Positions 8,429 through 16,634 of a stretch of DNA of 64,000 bases are shown here, piece after piece. Origin of the DNA: Sphingopyxis panaciterrae (GTDB lineage Bacteria > Pseudomonadota > Alphaproteobacteria > Sphingomonadales > Sphingomonadaceae); assembly GCF_011762125.1 (NCBI RefSeq), contig NZ_JAASQN010000003.1:372001-436000 (forward strand), given 5' to 3'. Position 1 is the first letter of the stretch, and the number at the start of each line of letters is the position of its first letter. The translations under genes and the position numbers were made by a program. Under the pieces are notes generated by a model. It was not told where the DNA came from, made no database searches, and was given only the letters and a program-made list of their open reading frames with translations.

Positions 8429-9316
8429 ATGCGCACGATGTTCCTTCTGGGGATTGCCGCCGGATCGATGCTGATGGCCGGATCGGCGTCGGCGCGCGAC
8501 CAGCGCCCGTCGCTCGACTATGGGACGCCCGCGGCGCCTGACGCGCGTGTCTACACCGGCTATCCTGATCGCGTGCCCAGCGAAGTCGATTACCGGCAGG
8601 TTGGCGGCACCTATGACGCCGAGGGGCGCTGGACCGGAACGTGGGACGGCACCTATGAAGCGCCCGACGGCCGCCGTTATGACGGCCGCTATGAAGGCAC
8701 GATCGAGGGCCCAACGGGAGGCGGGGGCACCAGCTATGCACCGCCGCCGGCTTATGATCCCTATTATGACGGCGACGATCGCCGCGGTTATGATGACCGC
8801 TATGATGGCCGTTACGACGCCGATATGGAACGCCGCTGTGGCCGGGGGGGCACAGTGGGCGGCGCGGTTGTCGGCGGACTCGTGGGGGGTGTCGCCGGCA
8901 ACCGCATAGCCGGACGCGGCAACCGCACCGCCGGCACGCTGATCGGCGGCGGGGTCGGCGCGATCGCCGGTGCCGCAATCGGCAACGCGTCCGACCGCAA
9001 GAAGTGCGAAGAATATTGGGCGCGCAGCGGCGGTTATTCGCAGGGCGGCTATTACCAGGGTGCGCCTTATCCGGGCGGTTATTATCAGGGCGGCACCACC
9101 GTCCACCAGCAGGGCGGTTACGGCTATTATGGCGCGCCCTATGGTTATTACACGCCGGGCGTCGTCGTCACGACGGTGATCACCAACGGCGCGCCGATCG
9201 TGACCGAAACGGTCGAAACCTCCACCCGCACCTATTATGAAAATGTCCCGGTGCGGAAGCGCTATGTCGCCAAGAAGAAGTGGAAGCCGCGGCCCAAGCC
9301 GCGCTGCGTTTGCTGA
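8429..9316 (+). CDS. secreted glycine-zipper, Tyr/Gly-rich envelope protein
   Basis: 295 residues with a signal peptide (about 1-22, ending A-S-A). Residues 60-130 are low-complexity, rich in Asp, Tyr, Gly and Arg. A glycine-zipper segment follows (about 148-190: G-G-A-V-V-G-G-L-V-G-G-V-A-G, I-G-G-G-V-G-A-I-A-G-A-A-I-G), as in the glycine-zipper 2TM family of outer-membrane lipoproteins. A Gly/Tyr/Gln-rich stretch and a strongly basic C-terminus (K-K-K-W-K-P-R-P-K-P-R) complete it. No lipobox is present. A clear terminator follows. The cellular role is unknown, probably in the envelope. Confidence 0.72.
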   Translation: MRTMFLLGIAAGSMLMAGSASARDQRPSLDYGTPAAPDARVYTGYPDRVPSEVDYRQVGGTYDAEGRWTGTWDGTYEAPDGRRYDGRYEGTIEGPTGGGGTSYAPPPAYDPYYDGDDRRGYDDRYDGRYDADMERRCGRGGTVGGAVVGGLVGGVAGNRIAGRGNRTAGTLIGGGVGAIAGAAIGNASDRKKCEEYWARSGGYSQGGYYQGAPYPGGYYQGGTTVHQQGGYGYYGAPYGYYTPGVVVTTVITNGAPIVTETVETSTRTYYENVPVRKRYVAKKKWKPRPKPRCVC

Positions 9317-9350
9317 TACCCGACAGGTCTGGTCACCACGTCTGGTTATG

Positions 9351-9382
9351 GGCCCGCCCTCCGCAAGGATGGCGGGCCTTTT
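9351..9382 (+). terminator. rho-independent terminator
   Basis: An 8-bp perfect GC stem GGCCCGCC (9351-9358) / GGCGGGCC (9371-9378) is followed by TTTT. It closes the glycine-zipper gene transcript. Confidence 0.85.
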
Positions 9383-9503
9383 GCTGCGAGATCACGGCTT
9401 ATCGCGCGTGGAGGGCGGTTCAGCGGCGCGAAAGCATCGCCGGCCTAAAGCGGCCGGGATAGCGGGCCGACTGTCGTTGCCCATATGCGGGGAGTTTCCC
9501 TCG

Positions 9504-10031
9504 ATGCGTAAATGGATCAACCTTGCGGTCGCCGCCGCAGTTACCGTCACGTCGGTGGGCTTCAGCGCCGTTCCGGCCGAGGCGCGCTCGCGCCATGGCG
9601 GCTGGGGCCACCGCGACCGCGACCGGATCAGCACCGGCGAAGTGCTGGGCGGGCTGTTCGTGATCGGCGCGATCGCCGCCATCGCGGGCGCCGCGGGCAA
9701 GAACAAGGCCGAGCGGCGCGACGATCGCTACGACCCGCCGTACCGCGACGATGATTATCGCGAGGTTCCGCGCTACGAGCCCGAAAATCAGGGCGAGCCG
9801 CAGGGCGGATCCTTTGGCGGCGCCGACGCCGAGACGCGCGCCGCCGACGCGTGCAGCTGGGCGGTCGAGGCCGAAATGGGCGACGATGCCCGCGTCGACA
9901 GCATCGGCACCACCGAACCCAATAACGGCGGCTGGTATGTCACCGGCACCGCATTGCGGCTGGGCGGCGAGGTGCGCAGCTTTGGTTGCAGTTACCGCAA
10001 CGGCCGCGTCGTCGACGTCAGCTTCGGCTGA
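9504..10031 (+). CDS. secreted hypothetical protein, paralog of the next gene
   Basis: 175 residues. Signal peptide about 1-27 (ending A-E-A), a basic R-D-R-D-R stretch, a hydrophobic segment (G-E-V-L-G-G-L-F-V-I-G-A-I-A-A-I-A-G-A-A-G, about 45-65), an acidic/aromatic low-complexity middle, and a C-terminal globular part with two cysteines (D-A-C-S-W-A-V-E and S-F-G-C-S-Y-R-N-G-R-V-V-D-V). The protein encoded at 10227-10766 has the same order of parts. ATG 9504 is chosen because the signal peptide begins there and GGGAG lies 11-15 bp upstream. Function unknown; envelope location inferred. Confidence 0.72.
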   Translation: MRKWINLAVAAAVTVTSVGFSAVPAEARSRHGGWGHRDRDRISTGEVLGGLFVIGAIAAIAGAAGKNKAERRDDRYDPPYRDDDYREVPRYEPENQGEPQGGSFGGADAETRAADACSWAVEAEMGDDARVDSIGTTEPNNGGWYVTGTALRLGGEVRSFGCSYRNGRVVDVSFG

Positions 10032-10226
10032 CCCAGCGCCTTTATCGGCATGCGGCGGGCCTCGTCATCCTCGGGTGGCGGGGCCCGCTGCTTTTGAAGC
10101 TGAACGCCAGCGAAACCGAGTCTGAACCACAGATAAGCAGGGGGTTCAGCGCCATGTCACCCCGCCCTTGGTAGAAGCTTTGCAACAGGCGGCGATTGCG
10201 CCGCCTGCGCCCAAGGAGACTGAACC

Positions 10227-10766
10227 ATGGCTATGCAGAAACTGACCAAGGCCGCGATTGGTGCGGCCACCGCCGGCGCCATGCTGCTCGGCAGCACGCC
10301 CGCAATGGCGCGCGACCGCGATCGCGACGGCGACGGGATCAGCGCAGGCGAAGTGATCGCCGGCGCCGTCGTCCTTGGCGGGCTTGCCGCGATCCTGTCG
10401 AGCGGCGGCAATGACCGATATGACCGCAACGACCGGCGCTATCGCGATGATTATCGCGGCGGCGGCTACAACGACCCGCGCTATGGTTATGGCTATGACT
10501 ATAACCGTTATGGCAACAGCCGCAGCGCGGTTAGCCAGTGCGTCAGCGCGGTCGAACGCGGCAGCCGCCGCTACGGCCGCACCGACGTCACCGAAGTGAC
10601 CGGCATCGATCGCAAGCGCGACGGTTACAAGGTCAAGGGCCGTGTCATCGTCCGCGACGGTTATGGCGGCCGCTGGGGCCGCGGCGGCTCTTACGACAAG
10701 GGCAAGTTCAGCTGCGACATCCGCTATGGCCGCGTGCAGGATATCCGTTTTTCGGGTTTGCGCTAA
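10227..10766 (+). CDS. secreted hypothetical protein, paralog of the previous gene
   Basis: 179 residues. Signal peptide (about 1-28, ending A-M-A), then R-D-R-D-R-D-G-D-G-I-S-A-G-E-V, a hydrophobic stretch (I-A-G-A-V-V-L-G-G-L-A-A-I-L), a Tyr/Asp/Arg/Gly-rich low-complexity segment and a C-terminal part with two cysteines (S-Q-C-V-S-A-V-E and F-S-C-D-I-R-Y-G-R-V-Q-D-I). The Cys-x3-A-V-E and G-R-V-x-D-I/V signatures are shared with the neighbour at 9504-10031, so the two arose by tandem duplication. AAGGAG precedes the start. Function unknown. Confidence 0.75.
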   Translation: MAMQKLTKAAIGAATAGAMLLGSTPAMARDRDRDGDGISAGEVIAGAVVLGGLAAILSSGGNDRYDRNDRRYRDDYRGGGYNDPRYGYGYDYNRYGNSRSAVSQCVSAVERGSRRYGRTDVTEVTGIDRKRDGYKVKGRVIVRDGYGGRWGRGGSYDKGKFSCDIRYGRVQDIRFSGLR

Positions 10767-10790
10767 GCCGGGCGGTAGACCCCGCGCACG

Positions 10791-10822
10791 AAAAAGGGCG
10801 GCGATCCTTGCGGACGCCGCCC
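10791..10822 (-). terminator. rho-independent terminator of the rpsM-rplQ operon
   Basis: On the minus strand GGGCGGCG and CGCCGCCC pair around an 11-nt loop and are followed by TTTTT (A-run at 10791-10795 of the plus strand). It lies 26 bp after the rplQ stop and also stands between convergent genes. Confidence 0.85.
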
Positions 10823-10848
10823 TGATTTCGTTCGGTCGAAAGCGCGCC

Positions 10849-11268
10849 TTACGCGGCTTCGGCCTCGTCATATTGCTCGACCGGACCCGAATCCTGGCCC
10901 TTGGCATCGACGTCGCGATCGACGAATTCGATGATCGCCATCGGCGCTGCGTCCGAGGCGCGGATGCCGGCCTTGATGACGCGGGTGTAGCCGCCGTTGC
11001 GGTCGGCGTAGCGGGGCGCGAGGACGTCGAACAGCTTCTTGAGCTGCGTGTCATCGAGCAGGCGGCTGTTGGCGAGACGGCGGTTGGCGAGGCCGCCGCG
11101 CTTGGCCAGCGTGACCAGCTTTTCGATATAGGGACGCAGTTCCTTCGCCTTGGCGACGGTCGTCGTGATCTGCTCATGCTTGATGAGCGAAGCCGACATG
11201 TTGCGGAACAGGGCTGTGCGATGCGCGCTCGTGCGCTGCAGTTTCCGGCCACCCGATTTATGACGCAT
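10849..11268 (-). CDS. rplQ: 50S ribosomal protein L17
   Basis: 139 residues starting [10 protein letters not shown], the invariant L17 N-terminus, with R-T-A-L-F-R-N-M and the conserved [12 protein letters not shown] segment. It is a large-subunit structural protein near the peptide exit tunnel. The tail ([10 protein letters not shown]) is a short acidic extension common in alphaproteobacteria. It is last in the operon, separated from rpoA by a 165-bp spacer that holds a long palindrome, and is followed by a strong terminator. Confidence 0.97.
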   Translation of the reverse strand: MRHKSGGRKLQRTSAHRTALFRNMSASLIKHEQITTTVAKAKELRPYIEKLVTLAKRGGLANRRLANSRLLDDTQLKKLFDVLAPRYADRNGGYTRVIKAGIRASDAAPMAIIEFVDRDVDAKGQDSGPVEQYDEAEAA

Positions 11269-11347
11269 AATCCATTCCTTCGTTTGTTAAGGGCCCGTGT
11301 AAGGTAGCCCAGACCAGGTCGATTGCGGGCCGACCCCTTCCCGACCC

Positions 11348-11425
11348 CGTCGCCCCCGCGAAGGCGGGGGCCGCTGGAGGCATAGCGTAAGGCAGCAAGC
11401 GGCCCCCGCCTTCGCGGGGGCGACG
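11348..11425. repeat. 78-bp palindromic element between rpoA and rplQ
   Basis: CGTCGCCCCCGCGAAGGCGGGGG at the left recurs as its reverse complement at the right; the outer 28 bp of each end pair perfectly around a loop of about 22 nt. The same arms bound the element at 58721-58858. In this position it lies inside a ribosomal/RNA polymerase operon, where it may act as a processing or RNA-stability element. Confidence 0.8.
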
Positions 11426-11433
11426 TGCCAATT

Positions 11434-12492
11434 TTAACCCAGCAGCTCCTGTTCGAGCTTCTTGGCCATTTCCTCGATGTTCTCGGGCGGCCAGCCGGGG
11501 ATGTCCATGCCGAGGCGCAGACCCATCGACGACAGCACTTCCTTGATTTCGTTCAAGGACTTGCGGCCGAAGTTCGGGGTCCGGAGCATTTCGGCTTCGG
11601 TCTTCTGAACGAGATCACCGATATAGATGATATTGTCGTTCTTGAGGCAGTTGGCGCTGCGGACCGACAGTTCGAGCTCGTCGACCTTCTTGAGAAGGAA
11701 GCGGTTGAGCTGGTTGACGTCCGATTCGTCGGCGGTGGTCGACGGCGCGGCCATGCCGATCATGCCGCTGTCGTTCATCGCTTCTTCGAAGTGGACGAAG
11801 ACCTGCAGCTGGTCCTGGAGGATGCGCGCGGCGTAAGCGACGGCATCTTCCGGGGTCACCGTGCCGTCGGTTTCGACGGTCAGGTTCAGCTTGTCATAGT
11901 CCAGTTCCTGGCCGATGCGGGCATTGTCGACCTTGTAGGCGACCTGACGCACGGGCGAGTAGAGCGAGTCGACCGGGATCAGGCCGATCGGCGCATCGGC
12001 CGGGCGGTTGGCGGTCGCGGGGACATAGCCTTTGCCGGTGTCGGCAACGAGTTCCATGTTCAGCGTCGCACCATCGTCGAGGTGGCAGATGACATGGTTC
12101 GGGTTCATCACCTTGATGTCGCCCGACACCATGATGTCGCCGGCCTTGACGGTCGCGGGACCGGTCGCCGAAAGCTGAAGCCGCTTCGGGCCTTCGCCTT
12201 CCATCTTGAGCGCGATCTGCTTGACGTTGAGGACGATGTCGGTGACATCTTCGCGCACGCCGGCCAGGCTCGAGAATTCGTGCAGAACGTTCTCGATCTT
12301 GATCGACGTGATCGCCGCACCCTGGAGCGACGACAGGAGAACGCGGCGCAGCGCGTTGCCGAGCGTCAGACCGAAGCCACGCTCGAGCGGTTCGGCGACG
12401 AAGGTCGCCTTGCGCTTGCCGTCGCTGCCAGCCTTGATTTCCAGGTTGCTGGGCTTCTTCAATTCCTGCCAGTTCCGGATATTGACAGTCAT
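11434..12492 (-). CDS. rpoA: DNA-directed RNA polymerase subunit alpha
   Basis: 352 residues. The N-terminal dimerisation domain shows [21 protein letters not shown]; the C-terminal domain that binds UP elements and activators has the helix-hairpin-helix block with R-S-A-N-C-L-K and G-R-K-S-L-N-E-I-K. Start at M-T-V-N-I, preceded on the minus strand by AAGGGAAG; a longer frame upstream has no homologous content. It is cotranscribed with rpsM, rpsK and rplQ. Length is near the alphaproteobacterial norm. Confidence 0.97.
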   Translation of the reverse strand: MTVNIRNWQELKKPSNLEIKAGSDGKRKATFVAEPLERGFGLTLGNALRRVLLSSLQGAAITSIKIENVLHEFSSLAGVREDVTDIVLNVKQIALKMEGEGPKRLQLSATGPATVKAGDIMVSGDIKVMNPNHVICHLDDGATLNMELVADTGKGYVPATANRPADAPIGLIPVDSLYSPVRQVAYKVDNARIGQELDYDKLNLTVETDGTVTPEDAVAYAARILQDQLQVFVHFEEAMNDSGMIGMAAPSTTADESDVNQLNRFLLKKVDELELSVRSANCLKNDNIIYIGDLVQKTEAEMLRTPNFGRKSLNEIKEVLSSMGLRLGMDIPGWPPENIEEMAKKLEQELLG

Positions 12493-12560
12493 GGTCTTCC
12501 CTTTGCTTTTGGCGGGACGGGGCGGGGACGGAAACCGACCTGTCCGGCGTAGAGAGGTGG

Positions 12561-12589
12561 CGGATGCAGCCCCGGGAGGGATGCATCCG
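12561..12589. repeat. hairpin in the rpsK-rpoA spacer
   Basis: CGGATGCA (12561-12568) and TGCATCCG (12582-12589) are exact complements around a 13-nt GC-rich loop. There is no T-run, so it is not a simple terminator; a structured operon-internal leader for rpoA is possible. Confidence 0.45.
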
Positions 12590-12598
12590 AAGCAGGCA

Positions 12599-12988
12599 TC
12601 AGACGCGGCGGCGCTTGGCCGGGCGGACACCATTGTGCGGGATCGGGGTCACATCGCGGATCGAGGTGATGTGGAAACCGACCGCCTGCAGCGCGCGGAG
12701 CGCCGATTCGCGGCCCGCGCCCGGACCCTTGACTTCGACTTCCAGCGTGCGGACGCCGTGTTCGGCGGCCTTCTTGCCGGCGTCTTCGGCGCAGACCTGC
12801 GCCGCGTACGGGGTCGACTTGCGGCTGCCCTTGAAGCCCATCATGCCGGCGCTCGACCAGGCAATCGCATTGCCCTGCGCGTCGGTGATGGTGATCATCG
12901 TGTTGTTGAAGGTCGCGTTGACGTGGGCCACACCCGATGAGATATTCTTGCGTTCGCGCCGACGAAGGCGCTGCGGTTCACGAGCCAT
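12599..12988 (-). CDS. rpsK: 30S ribosomal protein S11
   Basis: 129 residues with the S11 hallmarks [28 protein letters not shown] and the C-terminal [17 protein letters not shown]. It is a small-subunit platform protein contacting 16S rRNA and mRNA near the E site. Second gene of the rpsM operon, with about 100-bp spacers on both sides. Confidence 0.97.
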   Translation of the reverse strand: MAREPQRLRRRERKNISSGVAHVNATFNNTMITITDAQGNAIAWSSAGMMGFKGSRKSTPYAAQVCAEDAGKKAAEHGVRTLEVEVKGPGAGRESALRALQAVGFHITSIRDVTPIPHNGVRPAKRRRV

Positions 12989-13091
12989 GATGAAATCCTA
13001 ACCTAAATCCTGAATGGCCGGTGGCGGGCGGTTCGCCGCTGCCCCGGCAGGGGAAATAAGGAAGCGCGCCCATATCGGACGCGCCGGAACC

Positions 13092-13460
13092 TTACTTCTT
13101 CTTGCCGGCGATCGGCTTCGCCTTGCCCTTGCGGGTGCGCGCGTTGGTGTGCGTGCGCTGGCCGCGGACCGGCAGGCCCTTGCGATGACGCAGGCCGCGG
13201 TAGCAGGCGAGGTCCATCAGGCGCTTGATGTTCATCGCCGTGGTGCGGCGAAGATCACCCTCGACCGTGTGGTCGGCGTCGAGCGTTTCGCGGATCTGCA
13301 AAACTTCGGCGTCGCTGAGGTCCTGGACGCGGCGGCTGTGGTCGATGCCCAGCTTGTCGGCGATGTCGACGGCGGTCTTGCGACCGATGCCGTGGATGTA
13401 GGTAAGAGCGATGATAACGCGCTTGTTGGTGGGCAAATTGACGCCCGCAATACGTGCCAT
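13092..13460 (-). CDS. rpsM: 30S ribosomal protein S13
   Basis: 122 residues, [15 protein letters not shown] followed by the helix-turn motif G-I-G-R-K-T-A and the basic tail [12 protein letters not shown]. It sits in the small-subunit head and contacts the large subunit. The start at 13460 gives the universal N-terminus; the longer open frame has no similarity. It is the first gene of the operon and follows a good promoter at 13592-13620. The usual upstream neighbours secY and adk are absent. Confidence 0.97.
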   Translation of the reverse strand: MARIAGVNLPTNKRVIIALTYIHGIGRKTAVDIADKLGIDHSRRVQDLSDAEVLQIRETLDADHTVEGDLRRTTAMNIKRLMDLACYRGLRHRKGLPVRGQRTHTNARTRKGKAKPIAGKKK

Positions 13461-13591
13461 TAGGTACTTTCTCCTGCTCCACAGGGCCTTGGCAATCGGC
13501 CCCATCTCAAAGCGTCTGGTTTCCAACGCAAAAAACGGACCACGATGCGCAGGCGCGCTTCGCCGTCCGGTCAAGATGTCGGAATAGGGCG

Positions 13592-13620
13592 CAACTAAGG
13601 TGAGTCGGGTCGATTGTCAA
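13592..13620 (-). promoter_or_regulatory. promoter of the rpsM-rpsK-rpoA-rplQ operon
   Basis: On the minus strand a consensus -35 TTGACA (13620-13615), a 17-nt spacer and TAGTTG (13597-13592) lie after the end of the phosphatase gene. Transcription would begin near 13585, leaving a leader of about 125 nt before rpsM. Confidence 0.6.
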
Positions 13621-13649
13621 GCGAAGTGCGGCGGGTTGCGGCGCTCCGG

Positions 13650-14441
13650 TCAAACCTTCGACGTCAACGCGACGGCGCGATCGTGCAAGCGGTCGACCAC
13701 CGCGGCATGGATCCCAGGGGAGCAGGCGATGACGCCGAAGGCTTGCGCGCGCGGGGTGTTGAAGACGAGCGGGTCGCCAAAGGCATCGGTCACCGTCGCG
13801 CCGGCCTCGGTCGCGATCAGCGCCGCGGCGGCGACGTCCCATTCGAAACCCCAGCGCAAGGTCGCGACGAGGTCGGCGCGGTCGTCGGCGACGAGCGCCA
13901 TGCGCAGCGCGATGCTGTTCGGCTTGGTGACGATGACCAGGTCGCTGTCGACGCGGGGCAGGCTGTCGGCGGGCACCCGCGCGCCGGCGAAGACGGTGCG
14001 CGAACTGGCGTGCAGCGTTTCGCCGTTGAGGAGGGCGCCCTGGCCCCGCTGCGCGACCCACAGTTCGTCGAGCGCCGGGGCATAGAGGACACCGATTTCG
14101 ACCGCGCCGTCGACGACCAGCGCCACCGATACGCACCATCCCGGACGGCCGCGGATGAAATCGCGCGTGCCGTCGATCGGGTCGACGCACCACATCGCGC
14201 GGCATGACAGGCGATCGGCACTGTCGGCGGTTTCCTCCGACAGCCAGCCGGCTTCGGGGACCATCGCCCCCAGCACCGCCTTCAATCGCGCATCGACCGC
14301 CAGGTCGACGTCGCTGACCGGATTGTCGTGCGATTTATTCCAGACGTTGACCGCCTTTCCCTCGCCGCGCCAGCGCGCCATCGCCATGTCGCCGACCTCG
14401 CGCGTCGCGGCAATCACCGCTTCCAGGTTGCGGCCAGGCAC
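13650..14441 (-). CDS. inositol monophosphatase family protein (CysQ/HisN-like)
   Basis: 263 residues of the Mg-dependent, Li-sensitive phosphatase family. Metal-site motifs are W-L-S-E-E-T (motif with the conserved Glu), C-V-D-P-I-D-G-T-R-D-F (the D-x-I-D-G-T signature) and W-D-V-A-A-A-A-L-I near the C-terminus. The family includes inositol monophosphatase, 3'(2'),5'-bisphosphate nucleotidase and histidinol phosphatase; sequence alone does not settle the substrate. It starts with GTG at 14441, seven bases after the tldE-like gene, and so shares that transcript. Confidence 0.88.
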   Translation of the reverse strand: MPGRNLEAVIAATREVGDMAMARWRGEGKAVNVWNKSHDNPVSDVDLAVDARLKAVLGAMVPEAGWLSEETADSADRLSCRAMWCVDPIDGTRDFIRGRPGWCVSVALVVDGAVEIGVLYAPALDELWVAQRGQGALLNGETLHASSRTVFAGARVPADSLPRVDSDLVIVTKPNSIALRMALVADDRADLVATLRWGFEWDVAAAALIATEAGATVTDAFGDPLVFNTPRAQAFGVIACSPGIHAAVVDRLHDRAVALTSKV

Positions 14442-14448
14442 GCGGGGA

Positions 14449-15792
14449 TCAGCTGCTGGCGACGGTCATGCCGTCGATGCGGATGGTGGGGACGTTGGTG
14501 CCGTGGCGGAACTCCAGGTCGTCGGCGGGGATCAGCGCCGCGAACATGTCGACGAGGTTGCCGGCGACGGTGAATTCGGCGATCGGCCCGGCGATCTGGC
14601 CATCGCGGATGACAAAGCCCGACGCGCCGCGGCTGTAGTCGCCGGTGACCGGATTGACCCCTTGGCCGATCAATTCGGTCAGATAGACGCCGGTCTTGAT
14701 GTCGGCGATCAGCGCTGCGGGCGACCGGGTACCGGTCGCGAGGTGGAGGTTGCTGGCGCTCACCCCCGATGCGCCGCCGCCGCGGCTCGCATGGCCGGTG
14801 GGCGCGAGGCCGAGCTGTTTCGCTGACGCGGTGTCGAGCAGCCAGCCGGTGATCTTGCCGTTCGCGACGATGTCGCGCGCTGCGGTCGGCAGGCCTTCAC
14901 CGTCGAAGGCGCGGCTGCGCAGGCCCCGCGCCCGGTGCGGTTCGTCGCGGATGACGATGCTGCTGTCGAACAGCATCTGGTCTTCCTTGCCGAGCAGGAA
15001 ACTGGTTCCGCGCGCGACGGCGGGACCGGCGATCGCGCCGAGCAGATGGCCGACGATGCTGCTGCCGACGCGCGGGTCGATGACGACGGGCACCTTGCCG
15101 ACCGGCGCCTTGCCGGGATTAAGGCGCGCGACGGCGCGGGTGCCGGCACGGGTGCCGATATCGGCGACGCTTTCGAGATCGGACAGATAATGCGCGCTGT
15201 GCCAGCCATAATCGCGCTGCATGCCCGCGCCTTCGCCCGCGATGACGCTGGCCGACAGGCTGTGCCCGCTCGATCCGTAACCGCCGGCAAAGCCGTGGCT
15301 GGTGACGAGCGCGAAGCGGGTGCGGCTGTGGCTGGCGGTGCCGCCCTCGCTGTTGGTGACGCCGTCGACGGCGCGCGCGGCTTCCTCGACCGTCAGCGCC
15401 GCCTCGCGCAGCGCCTGCGGGTCGGCTTCGCTGCCGTCGTCGAGGTCGAGATCGGGAACGCGGCCCTTGAACAGTAAATTTTCGGGGGCAAGGCCGGCGT
15501 AGGGATCTTCGGGCGCCTCGCGCGCCATCGCGACGCAGCGGGTGACCAGTTTGGCCAGCTCGCCGGCGTCCATATCGGCGGTCGATACGCTCGCGCTGCG
15601 CTGGCCGACGAAGACGCGCAGCGAAATATCCTGCCCTTCGGAGCGCTCGACATCCTCGAGCGCGCCAAGGCGCATCGAGACCGAGGTCGCGGCGTTGCAA
15701 TAATAGAGCGCGTCGGCGGCGTCGGCGCCGGCTTTGGTCGCGGCGTCGCACAGCATCTGTGCGCGGTCGAGGGCTTCGGCAACAGTCAGCAT
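14449..15792 (-). CDS. pmbA: TldD/PmbA family metallopeptidase subunit
   Basis: 447 residues of the TldE (PmbA) type. Features include R-S-E-G-Q-D-I-S-L-R-V-F-V-G near the N-terminus, S-H-G-F-A-G-G-Y in the middle and the C-terminal G-V-Y-L-T-E-L-I-G-Q-G-V-N-P-V-T-G-D-Y-S-R-G-A-S-G-F block. With TldD the family forms a heterodimeric protease acting on small peptides such as CcdA or microcin B17 precursor; TldE carries no zinc site itself. No tldD is in the window. It is followed at seven bases by the phosphatase gene. Confidence 0.92.
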   Translation of the reverse strand: MLTVAEALDRAQMLCDAATKAGADAADALYYCNAATSVSMRLGALEDVERSEGQDISLRVFVGQRSASVSTADMDAGELAKLVTRCVAMAREAPEDPYAGLAPENLLFKGRVPDLDLDDGSEADPQALREAALTVEEAARAVDGVTNSEGGTASHSRTRFALVTSHGFAGGYGSSGHSLSASVIAGEGAGMQRDYGWHSAHYLSDLESVADIGTRAGTRAVARLNPGKAPVGKVPVVIDPRVGSSIVGHLLGAIAGPAVARGTSFLLGKEDQMLFDSSIVIRDEPHRARGLRSRAFDGEGLPTAARDIVANGKITGWLLDTASAKQLGLAPTGHASRGGGASGVSASNLHLATGTRSPAALIADIKTGVYLTELIGQGVNPVTGDYSRGASGFVIRDGQIAGPIAEFTVAGNLVDMFAALIPADDLEFRHGTNVPTIRIDGMTVASS

Positions 15793-15846
15793 CGCCGCGC
15801 CCTAGACGGCGCGCGGCAAAGCGTCAAAATCTAAAGCAACAATCCT

Positions 15847-15927
15847 CGTCACCCCGGACTTGATCCGGGGTCCAACAACGCAACGCTGGAATGGGTCCCG
15901 GCCCCCCGGATCAGGGCGGGGGTGACG
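15847..15927. repeat. 81-bp palindromic element
   Basis: It begins with the same arm as the 29237 element (CGTCACCCCGGACTTGATCC, continuing GGGG) and ends GGGGGTGACG, with a different centre. The right hairpin is degenerate. It fills most of the spacer upstream of the tldE-like gene, together with a further GGGATGAC half-unit at about 15930-15940. Confidence 0.7.
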
Positions 15928-15949
15928 CATCCGGGATGACGACGATGGA

Positions 15950-16348
15950 TTATTTGACGATCGCGGCGATGGCGTCGGTGGCGGCCATCGCGCCGCTGAC
16001 CCACAGGAAGGGCAGCGTCAGTGCGGCGACCCACAGGCGGCGGACATCGCGGCGGAAACGGGCGTGGAGTCCCCAGCTGGCGAGCGCCTGGCGGCTGAGG
16101 TGATACCAGCGCCGTTCGGTCAATCGCGCGACCGGCACCGCGATCGCGAGCAGAAAGACGAGCGCGACGATGGTCAGCATCGACGGGGCACCGGCGGCAA
16201 TCGCGCTCGACACCAGCCAGATTTGCAGTGCGGCAAAGGCGATCAGTGCGGTCGCGGCGTGCAGCGTCATGCGGCGGCCCAGGCTGCGCGCCGCGGGCAC
16301 GCTGGAAGTCGAGCGCCGGAACAGGCGCGGTCCAAATGCTGATGCCAT
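15950..16348 (-). CDS. small membrane protein of unknown function
   Basis: 132 residues. A basic N-terminus is followed by two close hydrophobic helices (about 29-52 and 56-75), an arginine-rich cytoplasmic segment (T-E-R-R-W-Y-H-L-S-R-Q, R-F-R-R-D-V-R-R) and a third hydrophobic helix near the C-terminus (L-W-V-A-A-L-T-L-P-F-L-W-V-S-G-A-M-A-A). I do not recognise the family. It stands alone between a palindromic element and a 286-bp spacer in which I see no gene. Codon use matches the neighbours, so it appears to be real. Confidence 0.6.
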   Translation of the reverse strand: MASAFGPRLFRRSTSSVPAARSLGRRMTLHAATALIAFAALQIWLVSSAIAAGAPSMLTIVALVFLLAIAVPVARLTERRWYHLSRQALASWGLHARFRRDVRRLWVAALTLPFLWVSGAMAATDAIAAIVK

Positions 16349-16586
16349 TTTTTCAGCCTCCCCGGCTGGCGATTCCCAGAAACACCTAGTTTTCAGCCAA
16401 TTATTACCAAGTCAAGACAAGCTACTGGCGATTCGTTAATTTTCGCGCTCGATCCGCCCCGGATTCGCAACAAAATGCGCCGAGCGGTCAAAAGCGAACA
16501 GCTGTCGCCGGTTGATGGTCGTCAAAAAGGCGCCGGGCGGGGAGGCCGGGCGAGGAGGCTGTCCGCCGAGTCGCAGGGCATGGAGC

Positions 16587-16609
16587 CTGTTTCAGTTGCA
16601 CTGAAACAG
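16587..16609. repeat. perfect 10-bp-arm palindrome with 3-nt loop
   Basis: CTGTTTCAGT-TGC-ACTGAAACAG is fully symmetric. It lies 26 bp after the stop of the minus-strand gene at 16635-17234, so it may form a strong hairpin in that mRNA 3' end; no T-run follows. A DNA-binding site is the alternative. Confidence 0.65.
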
Positions 16610-16634
16610 TTCGGCCCCGGCAGTGGAACAGACG

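Noticed and set aside
10300..10345. D-R-D-G-D-G-I-S-A-G-E in the secreted protein as an EF-hand calcium loop
   Set aside because: The hydrophobic residue and the Glu are each one position too early for the canonical 12-residue loop, and no second hand or flanking helices are seen.
11269..11433. The rpoA-rplQ palindrome as a rho-independent terminator
   Set aside because: No T-run follows on the minus strand, and rplQ must be expressed; it belongs to a repeat family found elsewhere.
13650..14207. Long open frames opposite and out of phase with real genes, e.g. in the phosphatase gene
   Set aside because: High GC content makes antisense and shifted frames stay open. Their translations are Arg/Ala/Pro-rich with no known motif, unlike the sense frame.
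16349..16634. A small gene in the 286-bp spacer before the membrane protein
   Set aside because: No frame with a start, ribosome site and plausible protein was seen; the area includes an AT-rich stretch and the 16587 palindrome only.
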